Assembly: GCA_023480735.1 (NCBI GenBank)
Contig: JAMCXB010000021.1
Location: 1 to 45,809 of the forward strand
DNA: 45,809 nt
Direction: 5' to 3'
Origin: Bacteroidota bacterium
Lineage (GTDB): Bacteria > Bacteroidota > Ignavibacteria > Kryptoniales > JAKASW01
In this document: positions 17,650-25,479 of the stretch, piece after piece
Numbering within the stretch: position 1 is the stretch's first letter
Layout: each line of letters begins with the position of its first letter
Position numbers and translations under genes: made by a program
The notes under the pieces: generated by a model
The model's input: only the letters and a program-made list of their open reading frames with translations
What the model was told of the DNA's origin: nothing
The model's database searches: none

Positions 17650-20600
17650 CTATGTCCTTTGACTTCTTCCCTCTAATTTTTGCCTTCCGCCTTTTTGACT
17701 CTTCATCAAGCATGCCCTCTCCCCATCCGCGACGAAGTACTCACACTCGCTGCAGTGAGGCGATGTTGTTGGCAGAGTTCCCGCCGACGGGAAGCCACCA
17801 CCTATTGCCTCCATTCCTTTGATTCGTTCGATCATCAAACCGAGTTCACTTTCGAAATCGGACAGAGCCTTTCTTGAATAGACTTTGCGCAGGTACTTGT
17901 GAGGTTCACGCGTAAATATTATTGTTACGTCAAATTCGTTCTGCTCAGGTTTAAGGTTGCCACAGAGGAGAGCATACAGCTTCATCTGTATTTCATAACC
18001 GGCATAAATTTCTTCCTCGGATTTTTCGAGCCGATTCGTTTTGTAATCGAAGATATGGAATCCTCTTTCGTCTTCGATGAGAAGATCGAGCGTGCCGGTA
18101 AGAAAGTCCGGGACGAATCTCCGGGTTATCGTCTGCTCAAGATACTTCTTTCCTTCTGTACCAATCTTTGCAAGTGTCACCAGCGCGTTGTTAACATTTT
18201 CAACGATGACTCCCGTAAGCTTATTTGCATCCGCTTCTGCAAGGCGCTGCCCGACTCCGGCCGACACGGTAAGTTTCGCAACGTTTGCGACTGTTTCCTC
18301 GCTGCTCTGATCGGTGGACAAGACCTTTTCGAGGACGGAATGAACAAGCTGACCTTTAACAGTCGAGAGTATTGCGTCGTCATAATCTTCAAGACGGAGA
18401 CTGGAGGCCGGAGACCGTGGACCGGAATCCAAAAGCCTTCCTCCCGTCTCCTGCCTCCCATCTCCTGTCTCCTGTACGGGCATGCCTAGCCGGTATCTCA
18501 GGAAATACTTTGTCTCACAGAGTTTGAACGTTTGCAGAAGTGTAGCGGAATAGAACTCTCCCCCCGTCCCGGCGTGGACCGGGGCCAATGACACTTCACC
18601 CACTTCCGGCTTTCTTCCGGTCTCTTCGGCCGTGTGAACCTGCACCTGAGAAACGGCGTGATGGACAAGAATTTTCACCGAAGGCAGTTCGAAATAACCT
18701 GACGGCGGCGGCGAGAACAAATCGAGGGTTCTTCCCAGGACGTCGGTGAACGAATTAATCCCCGACTTGCTTCCCGGTTTCTTCGACGAGGTTGTCAGGA
18801 CCAGTTTATCCATCGCTCTCGTGCACGCGACATAAAACAGCCTTGTAATCTCCGCCTGCTCGTTCATGTTCTCTAGTTTCCGATAAAGCGAGAGAGACGG
18901 CGGCACTTCATTCCCGACAAAAGGCAGAATCCCGACGGCGTCATTAATAACCATCTGCCTGCTTCTGTTGGATGTCGTATCGCAGAACGGCAGGAATACC
19001 ACCGGAAACTCGAGCCCCTTTGCCGTATGCACTGTCATTATTTTTACGGCGTCGACGGCCTCTTCTACGGGGGCCTGCCCTTCACGCGCGGTCTCCTTCA
19101 AATATTTGATCCGCTCAACAAAATCGAAAAGATTGTTGAATCCTCTCCCTTCAAATTCCCGGGCAATGCTCAGCAGTTTCCTGAGATTCGCGGTCCTCTG
19201 ATTACCTGTCGGCGAGAGACGATAAGCACCGAGCCATCCCGTTCTCTCCAGGATCCTGTTTATCAACTGCGGTATCGTCAACCTCTGAGCGAGCTGGATC
19301 TCCTCCTTGAGAACATTCGCCGCAAATCTGACGTTGTCGCCGGCGATCGCCGAATCCGAAAGGCTGAGCAGTCTTTCAAAAAGCGTTGCTCCTTCGGACA
19401 GTGACATTCTGTACAATTCATTGTCGGATATTCCGAAGAAAGGCGAACGAAGAACCGTCAGCAGAGCTATGTCGGAATCGTTATCGAGGAGAAACTTCAG
19501 GTAGTTTGTCAGATCGAATATCTCTTGTGAAGAATAGAACCCTATGCCCGATGAAACGACGTACGGCACACCGTATTTCGACAGAGCTTCTTCCAGCAGA
19601 GGAAGTCTGGAGCGTGTCCTGAGCAATATCGCTATGTCGCCGTATGTGATCTGGCGCGGCTGTTCGTCTGATTTGACAGTCTTCACGGATTCGCGTGAGT
19701 CTATCATCTTGCGGATTCTCGACGCCGTAAAGACCGCCTGAAGCTCGTTCGCACTCAGGCCGTCTTCCTCCGCTTCTTCTTCCACTTCAGATTCAGACTC
19801 ATGCCGGCCGGGTTTCTGGGAAATAAAAATCTCAATCGGATCCTCTGCTCCTCCAAGCCTATGCGGGATAAGCGGTTTGTAGGCTGTTTGGCTTGTGACG
19901 GTAGGGCCTATCGACTCAAAGACATTATCACCGGCCATGACTCTTTCAAAAACTGCGTTTACGAAGGCCGCTATGTCAGAGTTCATACGGAAACTTTCGA
20001 GGAGTGACACGGACGCCCCATTGGGAAGCTTCAAAAGGTCTTCCTCGGCCTTTCTGGAGACCTCGACTTGCGCGTTCCGGAACCGGTAGATCGACTGTTT
20101 TGGATCGCCGACAACAAACAGCTTTGCGCCGCCGGCAAAATTGTCGAGAAGGCTTGTGAATATGTCATACTGCAGGAAATTCGTATCCTGAAACTCGTCC
20201 ACCATGACGTGCAGGAATCGTGAACGGAGAGTGCCCCTCACCGATTCTCTCTCGCGCAATAGATGGAGTGTGAGTATCTGAAGGTCGTCGAAGTCAACCG
20301 CACCGACGGAATACTTCTTTCGCGCATAGTTGTAGCTGCTCCGTTCGTACAGAGTGAGCATTGTTTTCAGAAGCTCAAGGTAATCTCTCAGACCGCCTGC
20401 ATTCTCCTTTGAGTCCTTGAGCATCGTGAAAACAGACTGGAGAACCGACAATGCTCCAGCGGCCGAACGTACCGCTGTATCCTCGACAGAGACTTCCTTC
20501 TTACGAGGAGTCCCTTCCTTCGTGAGTATTTTTCCGAGAAGCGCCCGCAGCATCTCCACAAGGTCGTCGGGTTCTACCCTGCCATCCGTAAGCGCATCCT

Positions 20601-21360
20601 TCAACGTTTCCAAATCATTACTAAAGTCCGTCTTCTTGGATTTGACATTCTCCTGCACCGCCGCCCCGACGGTCTCGGCTAAATTACTCCAATGACTCCT
20701 TATTGATTCCTCGTCAATGACGAGATTTTTGCCGCTCAATTTAATGTGTTCAATCTTTTCGCGATCGTCGAGCAGACTCGCGAGTATATCGAGCGTCTTC
20801 CGGTAGCCGATTCTCACTAGAAGGTCGTTGACTACCCTTCGTCCGTCTGCCGGTAAATCCGCCCTGGCGGCTTCAGACCGTTCACCGGCAAGAGACTCCC
20901 TGATGGCTTCGTCACAAGCCTCCTCCTTCAATGAGGACGCGTCGAAATCCTCAAGCACCTTGAAGTTCGCATCGATCTCCGCTTCAACCGGAAATTCACG
21001 CAGCACTTGAGAGCAAAAAGAATGGATGGTGCTGATGTTTGCTTCGAGCATCTGTTTCTTCGCATTTCTCAGCAGGGTCAGGACTTGCGGGCTGATATTT
21101 CCTGCGGCAGAGAACTCGGAGTTTATTCTCTGGATAATCTTCTGGCGCAGTTCGAGTGCGGCCTTCTCCGTGAATGTCAGACACAGAATCTGCTCGACGC
21201 TCGCGCCGTTCCTGACAGACTCGACATATCTCTCCACGAGCACTCTGGTTTTTCCGGAGCCCGCGCTTGCGGTTACGGAGATGTGCTTGTCAAGCTCGAG
21301 AGATTTCTTCTGTTGTTCGGTCAACCCTGCCATTTTATCCCGAAGAGGAGCTCCTTCCAT
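17650..21360 (-). CDS. addA: AddA-type helicase-nuclease subunit A (UvrD family)
   Basis: 1236 residues; ATG 21333 (MAGLTEQQ) is an alternative start. SF1A motifs are present: Q motif LTEQQKKSLE, Walker A TASAGSGKT (residues 30-38), Ia TFTEKAALELRQKI, II VDEFQDTN, III VGDPKQSIYRFR, V VMTVHTAKGLEFPVV-like (KIMTVHTAKGLEFPVVFLP) and VI YVACTRAMDKLVL. The C-terminal PD-(D/E)XK nuclease has GQLVHSVLEKVL, GTLDLL...IFDYKTNR and Q-x3-Y. It unwinds and trims broken ends with AddB, here encoded 12 kb away. About 30 odd residues (QETGDGRQETGG onward) before the nuclease are encoded by a palindromic insert. The basic tail after the last Cys is repeat-like too. The start overlaps the upstream exonuclease gene by 40 bases. 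Confidence 0.9.
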   Translation of the reverse strand: MEGAPLRDKMAGLTEQQKKSLELDKHISVTASAGSGKTRVLVERYVESVRNGASVEQILCLTFTEKAALELRQKIIQRINSEFSAAGNISPQVLTLLRNAKKQMLEANISTIHSFCSQVLREFPVEAEIDANFKVLEDFDASSLKEEACDEAIRESLAGERSEAARADLPADGRRVVNDLLVRIGYRKTLDILASLLDDREKIEHIKLSGKNLVIDEESIRSHWSNLAETVGAAVQENVKSKKTDFSNDLETLKDALTDGRVEPDDLVEMLRALLGKILTKEGTPRKKEVSVEDTAVRSAAGALSVLQSVFTMLKDSKENAGGLRDYLELLKTMLTLYERSSYNYARKKYSVGAVDFDDLQILTLHLLRERESVRGTLRSRFLHVMVDEFQDTNFLQYDIFTSLLDNFAGGAKLFVVGDPKQSIYRFRNAQVEVSRKAEEDLLKLPNGASVSLLESFRMNSDIAAFVNAVFERVMAGDNVFESIGPTVTSQTAYKPLIPHRLGGAEDPIEIFISQKPGRHESESEVEEEAEEDGLSANELQAVFTASRIRKMIDSRESVKTVKSDEQPRQITYGDIAILLRTRSRLPLLEEALSKYGVPYVVSSGIGFYSSQEIFDLTNYLKFLLDNDSDIALLTVLRSPFFGISDNELYRMSLSEGATLFERLLSLSDSAIAGDNVRFAANVLKEEIQLAQRLTIPQLINRILERTGWLGAYRLSPTGNQRTANLRKLLSIAREFEGRGFNNLFDFVERIKYLKETAREGQAPVEEAVDAVKIMTVHTAKGLEFPVVFLPFCDTTSNRSRQMVINDAVGILPFVGNEVPPSLSLYRKLENMNEQAEITRLFYVACTRAMDKLVLTTSSKKPGSKSGINSFTDVLGRTLDLFSPPPSGYFELPSVKILVHHAVSQVQVHTAEETGRKPEVGEVSLAPVHAGTGGEFYSATLLQTFKLCETKYFLRYRLGMPVQETGDGRQETGGRLLDSGPRSPASSLRLEDYDDAILSTVKGQLVHSVLEKVLSTDQSSEETVANVAKLTVSAGVGQRLAEADANKLTGVIVENVNNALVTLAKIGTEGKKYLEQTITRRFVPDFLTGTLDLLIEDERGFHIFDYKTNRLEKSEEEIYAGYEIQMKLYALLCGNLKPEQNEFDVTIIFTREPHKYLRKVYSRKALSDFESELGLMIERIKGMEAIGGGFPSAGTLPTTSPHCSECEYFVADGERACLMKSQKGGRQKLEGRSQRT
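18396..18465. repeat. Palindromic insert inside the addA coding region
   Basis: Arm 18396-18416 (GGAGACTGGAGGCCGGAGACC) and arm 18445-18465 are inverted copies at 17 of 21 positions; GGAG-type short repeats continue to about 18473. It is translated in frame as a ~30-residue low-complexity stretch (ETGDGRQETGG...GPRSPASSLRL) in a linker between the helicase and nuclease blocks. This is reminiscent of palindromic elements that invade coding genes, such as those known in Rickettsia. Confidence 0.6.
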
Positions 21361-22034
21361 TTCCTGTAGAGCTGCGCCGTCGCAACGACATCGCCCATAC
21401 AGTACTCGGCTATCTCCGAATAACGTTTCGCTCTGAAGTAGTCGTTAATGTCGTATCCGGTAATTCCGTGAGACTTCGGGCTCTCGATGCCGAACGATTT
21501 GCAGTAGAAATCCAGGTTGAATTTTCTCGTCGTCCCGTGATAGGTCAGCTCTTCAAGCAGGTCGATGTGATGCGGCGATTGATATCTTGTCCCAGCCATT
21601 AGGTCGCGCGATGGCCGTATCCCGAGAACCGCGGAGCGGAGCATAACAAACGGGCAATCGAAGCTTCTCCCGTTAAACGTCACGAAATCGTCGAACTTCA
21701 CGATATATTCCCAGAACTTCTCCAGGACTTTCCTTTCGTCGCCGGCGATGAAAAGGAACGACTTGTCTCCTTCCTTCTTCTCGACTTCCGACTCTTCATC
21801 CGCGCAATACAACGAGATGCCGTTACCCGAATCGACGTTGAGAAGAGCGATAGCGACGACTTGCGCCGTCAGCGGCCATAGATTCAACTGCTTGATGAGC
21901 TCGTCTCTAACCTGCTGCCGTTTCTCCTCGTTTTCTTCCTTGTCGGCACCTTTCATAAGATAATCGATCTGCGCCTTGTCGAAGAGTTCGGGCGGAAAGC
22001 CTGAAGTCTCGATGTCAAACACAACCGCCGCCAT
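21321..22034 (-). CDS. Predicted DEDDy 3'-5' exonuclease (PolB-exonuclease-like)
   Basis: 237 residues. RNase H-fold exonuclease motifs: FDIETSGFPPE (ExoI, D and E), FVTFNGRSFDCPFV (ExoII, with the N-G-x-x-F-D block) and YCMGDVVATAQLY (ExoIII region). This matches the family of PolB-exonuclease-like 3'-5' exonucleases (DNA_pol_B_exo2). It probably degrades DNA or RNA 3' ends in repair. Its 3' end overlaps addA by 40 bases, so the two are likely cotranscribed for break processing. Confidence 0.85.
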   Translation of the reverse strand: MAAVVFDIETSGFPPELFDKAQIDYLMKGADKEENEEKRQQVRDELIKQLNLWPLTAQVVAIALLNVDSGNGISLYCADEESEVEKKEGDKSFLFIAGDERKVLEKFWEYIVKFDDFVTFNGRSFDCPFVMLRSAVLGIRPSRDLMAGTRYQSPHHIDLLEELTYHGTTRKFNLDFYCKSFGIESPKSHGITGYDINDYFRAKRYSEIAEYCMGDVVATAQLYRKWKELLFGIKWQG

Positions 22035-22091
22035 TTTGAGCCTCCTAACTTTTCGTTAGTTGTGAAAGAGTAGAGTGTATGTAATCAGTAA

Positions 22092-22580
22092 TCATTCCTC
22101 CGCGCTAATCTCAAGTTGAACGATATCGTAACCCTTTTTCGATTCGAGCACACCAAACACGACACCCATGAAAACCATCACCATTCCCGCAAGAAATACG
22201 GCAGTGGAGACATAATGAAATCCGACAAGCCCTTGAAATAAGGCTGCGCCAATGAAAAGTGAACTCAGGACGAACAATGCGGCAGCGATCGTATAGCTCA
22301 GGACGGAATTTCTGACTAGCCTGGCGCGAACCCGGAGTTGTTTCAACTGCCTGGCGGTACTCTCCAGTCGCAGGTTCTCTTCAGGTATAAACTCTCTCTC
22401 TCCCGTCTTCATCACGAGGCGGCGTTTCTCGTCGTTGATGAGCCGTATCCGGTTCACCACGCTCGAGTATTTATTATTGGCACCGAGAAGTAGCAGTCCA
22501 CAGGCGCTGATCATGACAGCCGGGGAAAGCATGAGCTGAATAACCTTTGATGCATCCATTGTTTGATCGAGCAAAGCCAT
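22092..22580 (-). CDS. DUF2721 family membrane protein
   Basis: 162 residues with three predicted membrane segments: IQLMLSPAVMISACGLLLLG near the start, then LSYTIAAALFVLSSLFIGAA and VFLAGMVMVFMGVVFGVLE. A charged loop of about 50 residues rich in Arg and Lys lies between the first and second. The layout (A-x-x-P-x-x-hhh at the start, NR-hh-R-x-R, then two helices) fits DUF2721. Function is unknown. It is upstream of the exonuclease and addA genes on the same strand, 57 bases away. Confidence 0.75.
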   Translation of the reverse strand: MALLDQTMDASKVIQLMLSPAVMISACGLLLLGANNKYSSVVNRIRLINDEKRRLVMKTGEREFIPEENLRLESTARQLKQLRVRARLVRNSVLSYTIAAALFVLSSLFIGAALFQGLVGFHYVSTAVFLAGMVMVFMGVVFGVLESKKGYDIVQLEISAEE

Positions 22581-22733
22581 CTTAAACAGTCCATTTCTTA
22601 TGAGTATTAACTAACCGTTGCTAAAGCAATATATATGATGAATATAGAATTTTAACCGGGAATACCCAAAACCGGCAATCTCAGTCCGGAGGCGGAATAC
22701 TGTTGCACCCCGCCGCTGTATATTGACCACTAA

Positions 22734-24794
22734 TCAGTTGTTAATGTACTTTCCAATCCAGCCCATCACAGTATTCCACCATAGGCGCGCATCCTGCGGC
22801 TTCACGACGAAATGAAACTCGTTTGGGAAGTACAGCATCTCTGAGGGAACGTGCATCATTTGAAGCGCGGTAAACAGCTGGAACCCCTGACTGACATCTA
22901 GCCTGAAATCATGCTGGCTGTGTATCACAAGCATGGGCGTCTTGAAATTCTTTACATAAGAACTCGGCGACCATTTGTGATAGAGAGTCGGATTCGTCCA
23001 GGGCGTTTCCTTAAACTCCCATATCGGGAACCAGAGTTCCTCCGTAGATCCGAACATGCTCACTGCATCGTACACTCCATCGTGGCTCACCAGGCACTTA
23101 AATATCCCGTCGTTGTTGTGGCCCTCCATCCAGTTCATCATATAACCGCCAAATGAGGCACCCGCGGCGGCAATCCGGTTTTTGTCGATATAGGGATAGT
23201 GACCGATTACATATTTGACCCCGTTTATCAGATCGACATACACTTTTCCGCCCCAGTCTCCACTTATCTCGTCGGTAAATTTCTGCCCGTAACCTGTGGA
23301 TCCTCGCGGATTGACCATCACAACAACATAGCCCGGAGCCGCAAACATTTCTGCGTTCCACCTGTAATGGAATTCGTCCATCCATTGTCCCTGCGGACCT
23401 CCATGGACCAAATAGACCATCGGATATTCCTTGTGCGGGTCGAAATTCGGCGGCTTGACTATGAAGCCTTCTACCTTCGTCCCGCCGGCGCCTTTGAACC
23501 AGAAGGGCTCCCATGGGTTCATGTCGAGCTGTGCCAGCAGTGAATCATTCGTATGGGTAAGCTGAGTTACCTCACGCGTCGCGACATCCATCTTGTAGAT
23601 ATCGTTAGGACGAGTCACAGACTGGCGGAGGAACACGAGATACTTTCCATCGGGTGTTATTGACAAGTCTTCGTTTGTCGAATGGCGAGTAATCTGCTCG
23701 ACTTTACCTGTTGCAGCGCTTACTTCAAAAATATTATGATAGCCCTCGTCGTCAGCGTTGAAATAAAGCCTTTTGCTATCCGGCGACCAAGCGACTTCGT
23801 CGACAGAGCGGTCGCATTTCTCCGTCAGGTCGATAATTCTTCCATCTTTCCTGTCGTAGAGCATAAGGCGCGACCTATCCGATTCAAATCCCGGGATCAT
23901 CTGCGCCCGGTATGCGATGTAACGGCCGTCGGGAGAATAAAGAGGCTGGTTGTCATTTGAAGGATTTGTTGTAATTCTCTTGGAGACTCCACGATCGACG
24001 CTTACAGTGAACAGATCATTATTAGTGCTCACTGCGACCATCTTGTCGGTGTTCTTTACGTAACAAACTTCCCTGCTGTCAGGCGAGAATGCATAGTCCA
24101 TCTTTCCACCAAGGTCGATTGGAGGAGCATCATAGTTCCCCGGGGTCAGGTCGACGGGAGTCCCGCCATCAACACCGACGACAAATAAATGACTTCGCTT
24201 CCCGTCTTTCCAGTAGTTCCAGACTCTGTAGGGAAGTTGAGTAAAGAATTTCGCTTTCACTTTCCCGTTCTCGAGCTCGTTTTCGCGAGCGGCGTTACAG
24301 GAGTCTGACGCGCATTGCGGAAACACGTCCGACACGAACGCGATATGTTTCTCGTCCGGAGACCAGAGAAGTCCGCTGGCGCCGAGGGCAATACTCGTCA
24401 GCTTCTTCGGCGTTCCGCCTGACGCCCCCTCTACATATACTTGTGGCGTACCGTCATTGTCGTCGGCAATGAAAGCAATCTGTTTACCGTCGGGCGACCA
24501 GACCGGTTCGCTGCTCGATTTCATTCCGGTACTGAACTCGCGGAAGTTTTTGCCGTCGAAAGAGACAAGATAAATTGTGCTCCATCCTTTGTTCTGTTCC
24601 ATGTTGTAAGAAGTAACCTGATAGGCAATCGTTTTTCCGTCCGGTGAAACCTGTGGGTCGGAGACCCTCCCAACTTTCCACATGTCCTCGACGGTGAGCG
24701 GGTGTTTCTCCGCTGAGGCGCTCCCCGATTGAGAAAATGAATTGAGCGGATATAAAAGCATCACTAAAGAAAGAAACAAAATCGCGCTTCGCAT
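22734..24794 (-). CDS. Secreted S9 family peptidase (dipeptidyl/acylaminoacyl-peptidase type)
   Basis: 686 residues from ATG 24794, chosen because AAAGGAG lies 5 bases upstream and a signal peptide begins there (MRSAILFLSLVMLLY...SFS). The frame extends 26 codons further up without a site. Residues ~35-420 form a beta-propeller (VSPDGKTIAYQV, WSPDGKQIAFIADD, YSPDGRYIAYRA). The C-terminal alpha/beta hydrolase holds the triad Ser547 (GASFGGY), Asp629 (HSQHDFRLD) and His661 (FPNEFHF). It probably cleaves short peptides in the periplasm or outside. Several Cys residues in the propeller (FPQCASDSCN) may form a disulfide. Confidence 0.93.
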   Translation of the reverse strand: MRSAILFLSLVMLLYPLNSFSQSGSASAEKHPLTVEDMWKVGRVSDPQVSPDGKTIAYQVTSYNMEQNKGWSTIYLVSFDGKNFREFSTGMKSSSEPVWSPDGKQIAFIADDNDGTPQVYVEGASGGTPKKLTSIALGASGLLWSPDEKHIAFVSDVFPQCASDSCNAARENELENGKVKAKFFTQLPYRVWNYWKDGKRSHLFVVGVDGGTPVDLTPGNYDAPPIDLGGKMDYAFSPDSREVCYVKNTDKMVAVSTNNDLFTVSVDRGVSKRITTNPSNDNQPLYSPDGRYIAYRAQMIPGFESDRSRLMLYDRKDGRIIDLTEKCDRSVDEVAWSPDSKRLYFNADDEGYHNIFEVSAATGKVEQITRHSTNEDLSITPDGKYLVFLRQSVTRPNDIYKMDVATREVTQLTHTNDSLLAQLDMNPWEPFWFKGAGGTKVEGFIVKPPNFDPHKEYPMVYLVHGGPQGQWMDEFHYRWNAEMFAAPGYVVVMVNPRGSTGYGQKFTDEISGDWGGKVYVDLINGVKYVIGHYPYIDKNRIAAAGASFGGYMMNWMEGHNNDGIFKCLVSHDGVYDAVSMFGSTEELWFPIWEFKETPWTNPTLYHKWSPSSYVKNFKTPMLVIHSQHDFRLDVSQGFQLFTALQMMHVPSEMLYFPNEFHFVVKPQDARLWWNTVMGWIGKYINN

Positions 24795-24868
24795 GCCTGC
24801 TCCTTTTTTCAAAGTTGTGGATTGAGAAGAGGAAGAACAATTCGCTGCCCCGAGACAATTCGACCGGT

Positions 24869-25017
24869 TCAATACACCTCGCTTTGGCTCCCTACGTCAA
24901 CAGGGACTATCCTGTCCTTCTCTGTTATGAAATAAATTGAAATGCGGTAGGAGATGTTCATTTAAGAGAATGCCTTTCTCGTTTCAAATAACTGTCGGTG
25001 TAGATTAGTCCAGCCAC
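24869..25017 (-). pseudogene. Remnant of a RelE/HigB-type toxin gene
   Basis: Two pieces in different frames remain. The 5' piece starts at GTG 25017 inside the antitoxin gene and reads MAGLIYTDSYLKRERHSLK before a stop at 24958. The 3' piece (24961-24869) reads NISYRISIYFITEKD and ends in VDVGSQSEVY, then a stop. These match the beginning and end of ~90-residue RelE-fold toxins that follow Phd/YefM antitoxins (typical end: ...YRI.Y.......V.VG...EVY). About 40 central residues, including basic core residues, are missing. The toxin should be inactive. Confidence 0.7.
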
Positions 25018-25267
25018 GAGTAATTCGCCTAATGTGCTCGTCCACCGATTCTTTCACGAATTTTCCTTCCTTGATGTCCCTTTTCGTTTCAAGGAGTGCG
25101 GCCTCCAGTTCGCATTCCCTTAAATAGTTATATTTCTCCATCGGGAGGACGACGTATTTGTTTTTTCCTCTGACGGCTACTATCACTTCCGTGTCGCCGG
25201 AAGTCTCTTTTTCCAAAATGCTCACGCCCTTTGTCTTCAGTTCATTCGCTGTTATAGTCTGAGCCAT
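24962..25267 (-). CDS. Phd/YefM-like antitoxin, toxin partner decayed
   Basis: 101 residues from ATG 25267, preferred over ATG 25276 because AAAAGG sits 9 bases upstream of it. The Phd/YefM N-terminal fold is clear: TITANELKTKGVSILEK, EVIVAVRGKNKYVVLPMEKY. The toxin-binding tail is DIKEGKFVKESVDEHIRRI. The last ~19 residues (TRGWTNLHRQLFETRKAFS) are read across the start of the toxin remnant in another frame, an unusually long overlap that may result from the same deletion. DNA binding and autoregulation may persist. It lies upstream of the S9 peptidase. Confidence 0.75.
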   Translation of the reverse strand: MAQTITANELKTKGVSILEKETSGDTEVIVAVRGKNKYVVLPMEKYNYLRECELEAALLETKRDIKEGKFVKESVDEHIRRITRGWTNLHRQLFETRKAFS

Positions 25268-25410
25268 ATTAATCATCCTTTTCTAAGTGCTATCTATGTA
25301 TGATACTATTAACAAGACGATTTGTCAAACTTCGGAAGGAAAGAGGAGCGATTCCCAACGCGTCCGCAGACTGGACGGGATCCCCTTTTGATTCCCCCTC
25401 CAATAACAAG

Positions 25411-25448
25411 AAAGCCCAGAGGCACTATCTCAAGCGCCTCCGGGCTTT
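25411..25448 (-). terminator. Terminator after cassette B T9SS gene
   Basis: AAAGCCC-A-GAGGC (25411-25423) pairs with GCCTC-C-GGGCTTT (25436-25448), a 12-bp stem with one mismatch and a 12-base loop. On the minus strand it is followed by a TTTCTTGTT tract, and it lies 32 bases after the stop of the 25480 gene. The rest of the gap up to 25276 shows nothing clear. Confidence 0.75.
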
Positions 25449-25479
25449 CCCGGAAATCGGTGTCTAGATTGTGAGGCTG

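Noticed and set aside
23860-23910. GATTCAAATCCC resembling a tRNA T-arm
   Set aside because: It lies inside the S9 peptidase gene and no acceptor, D or anticodon arms could be formed around it.
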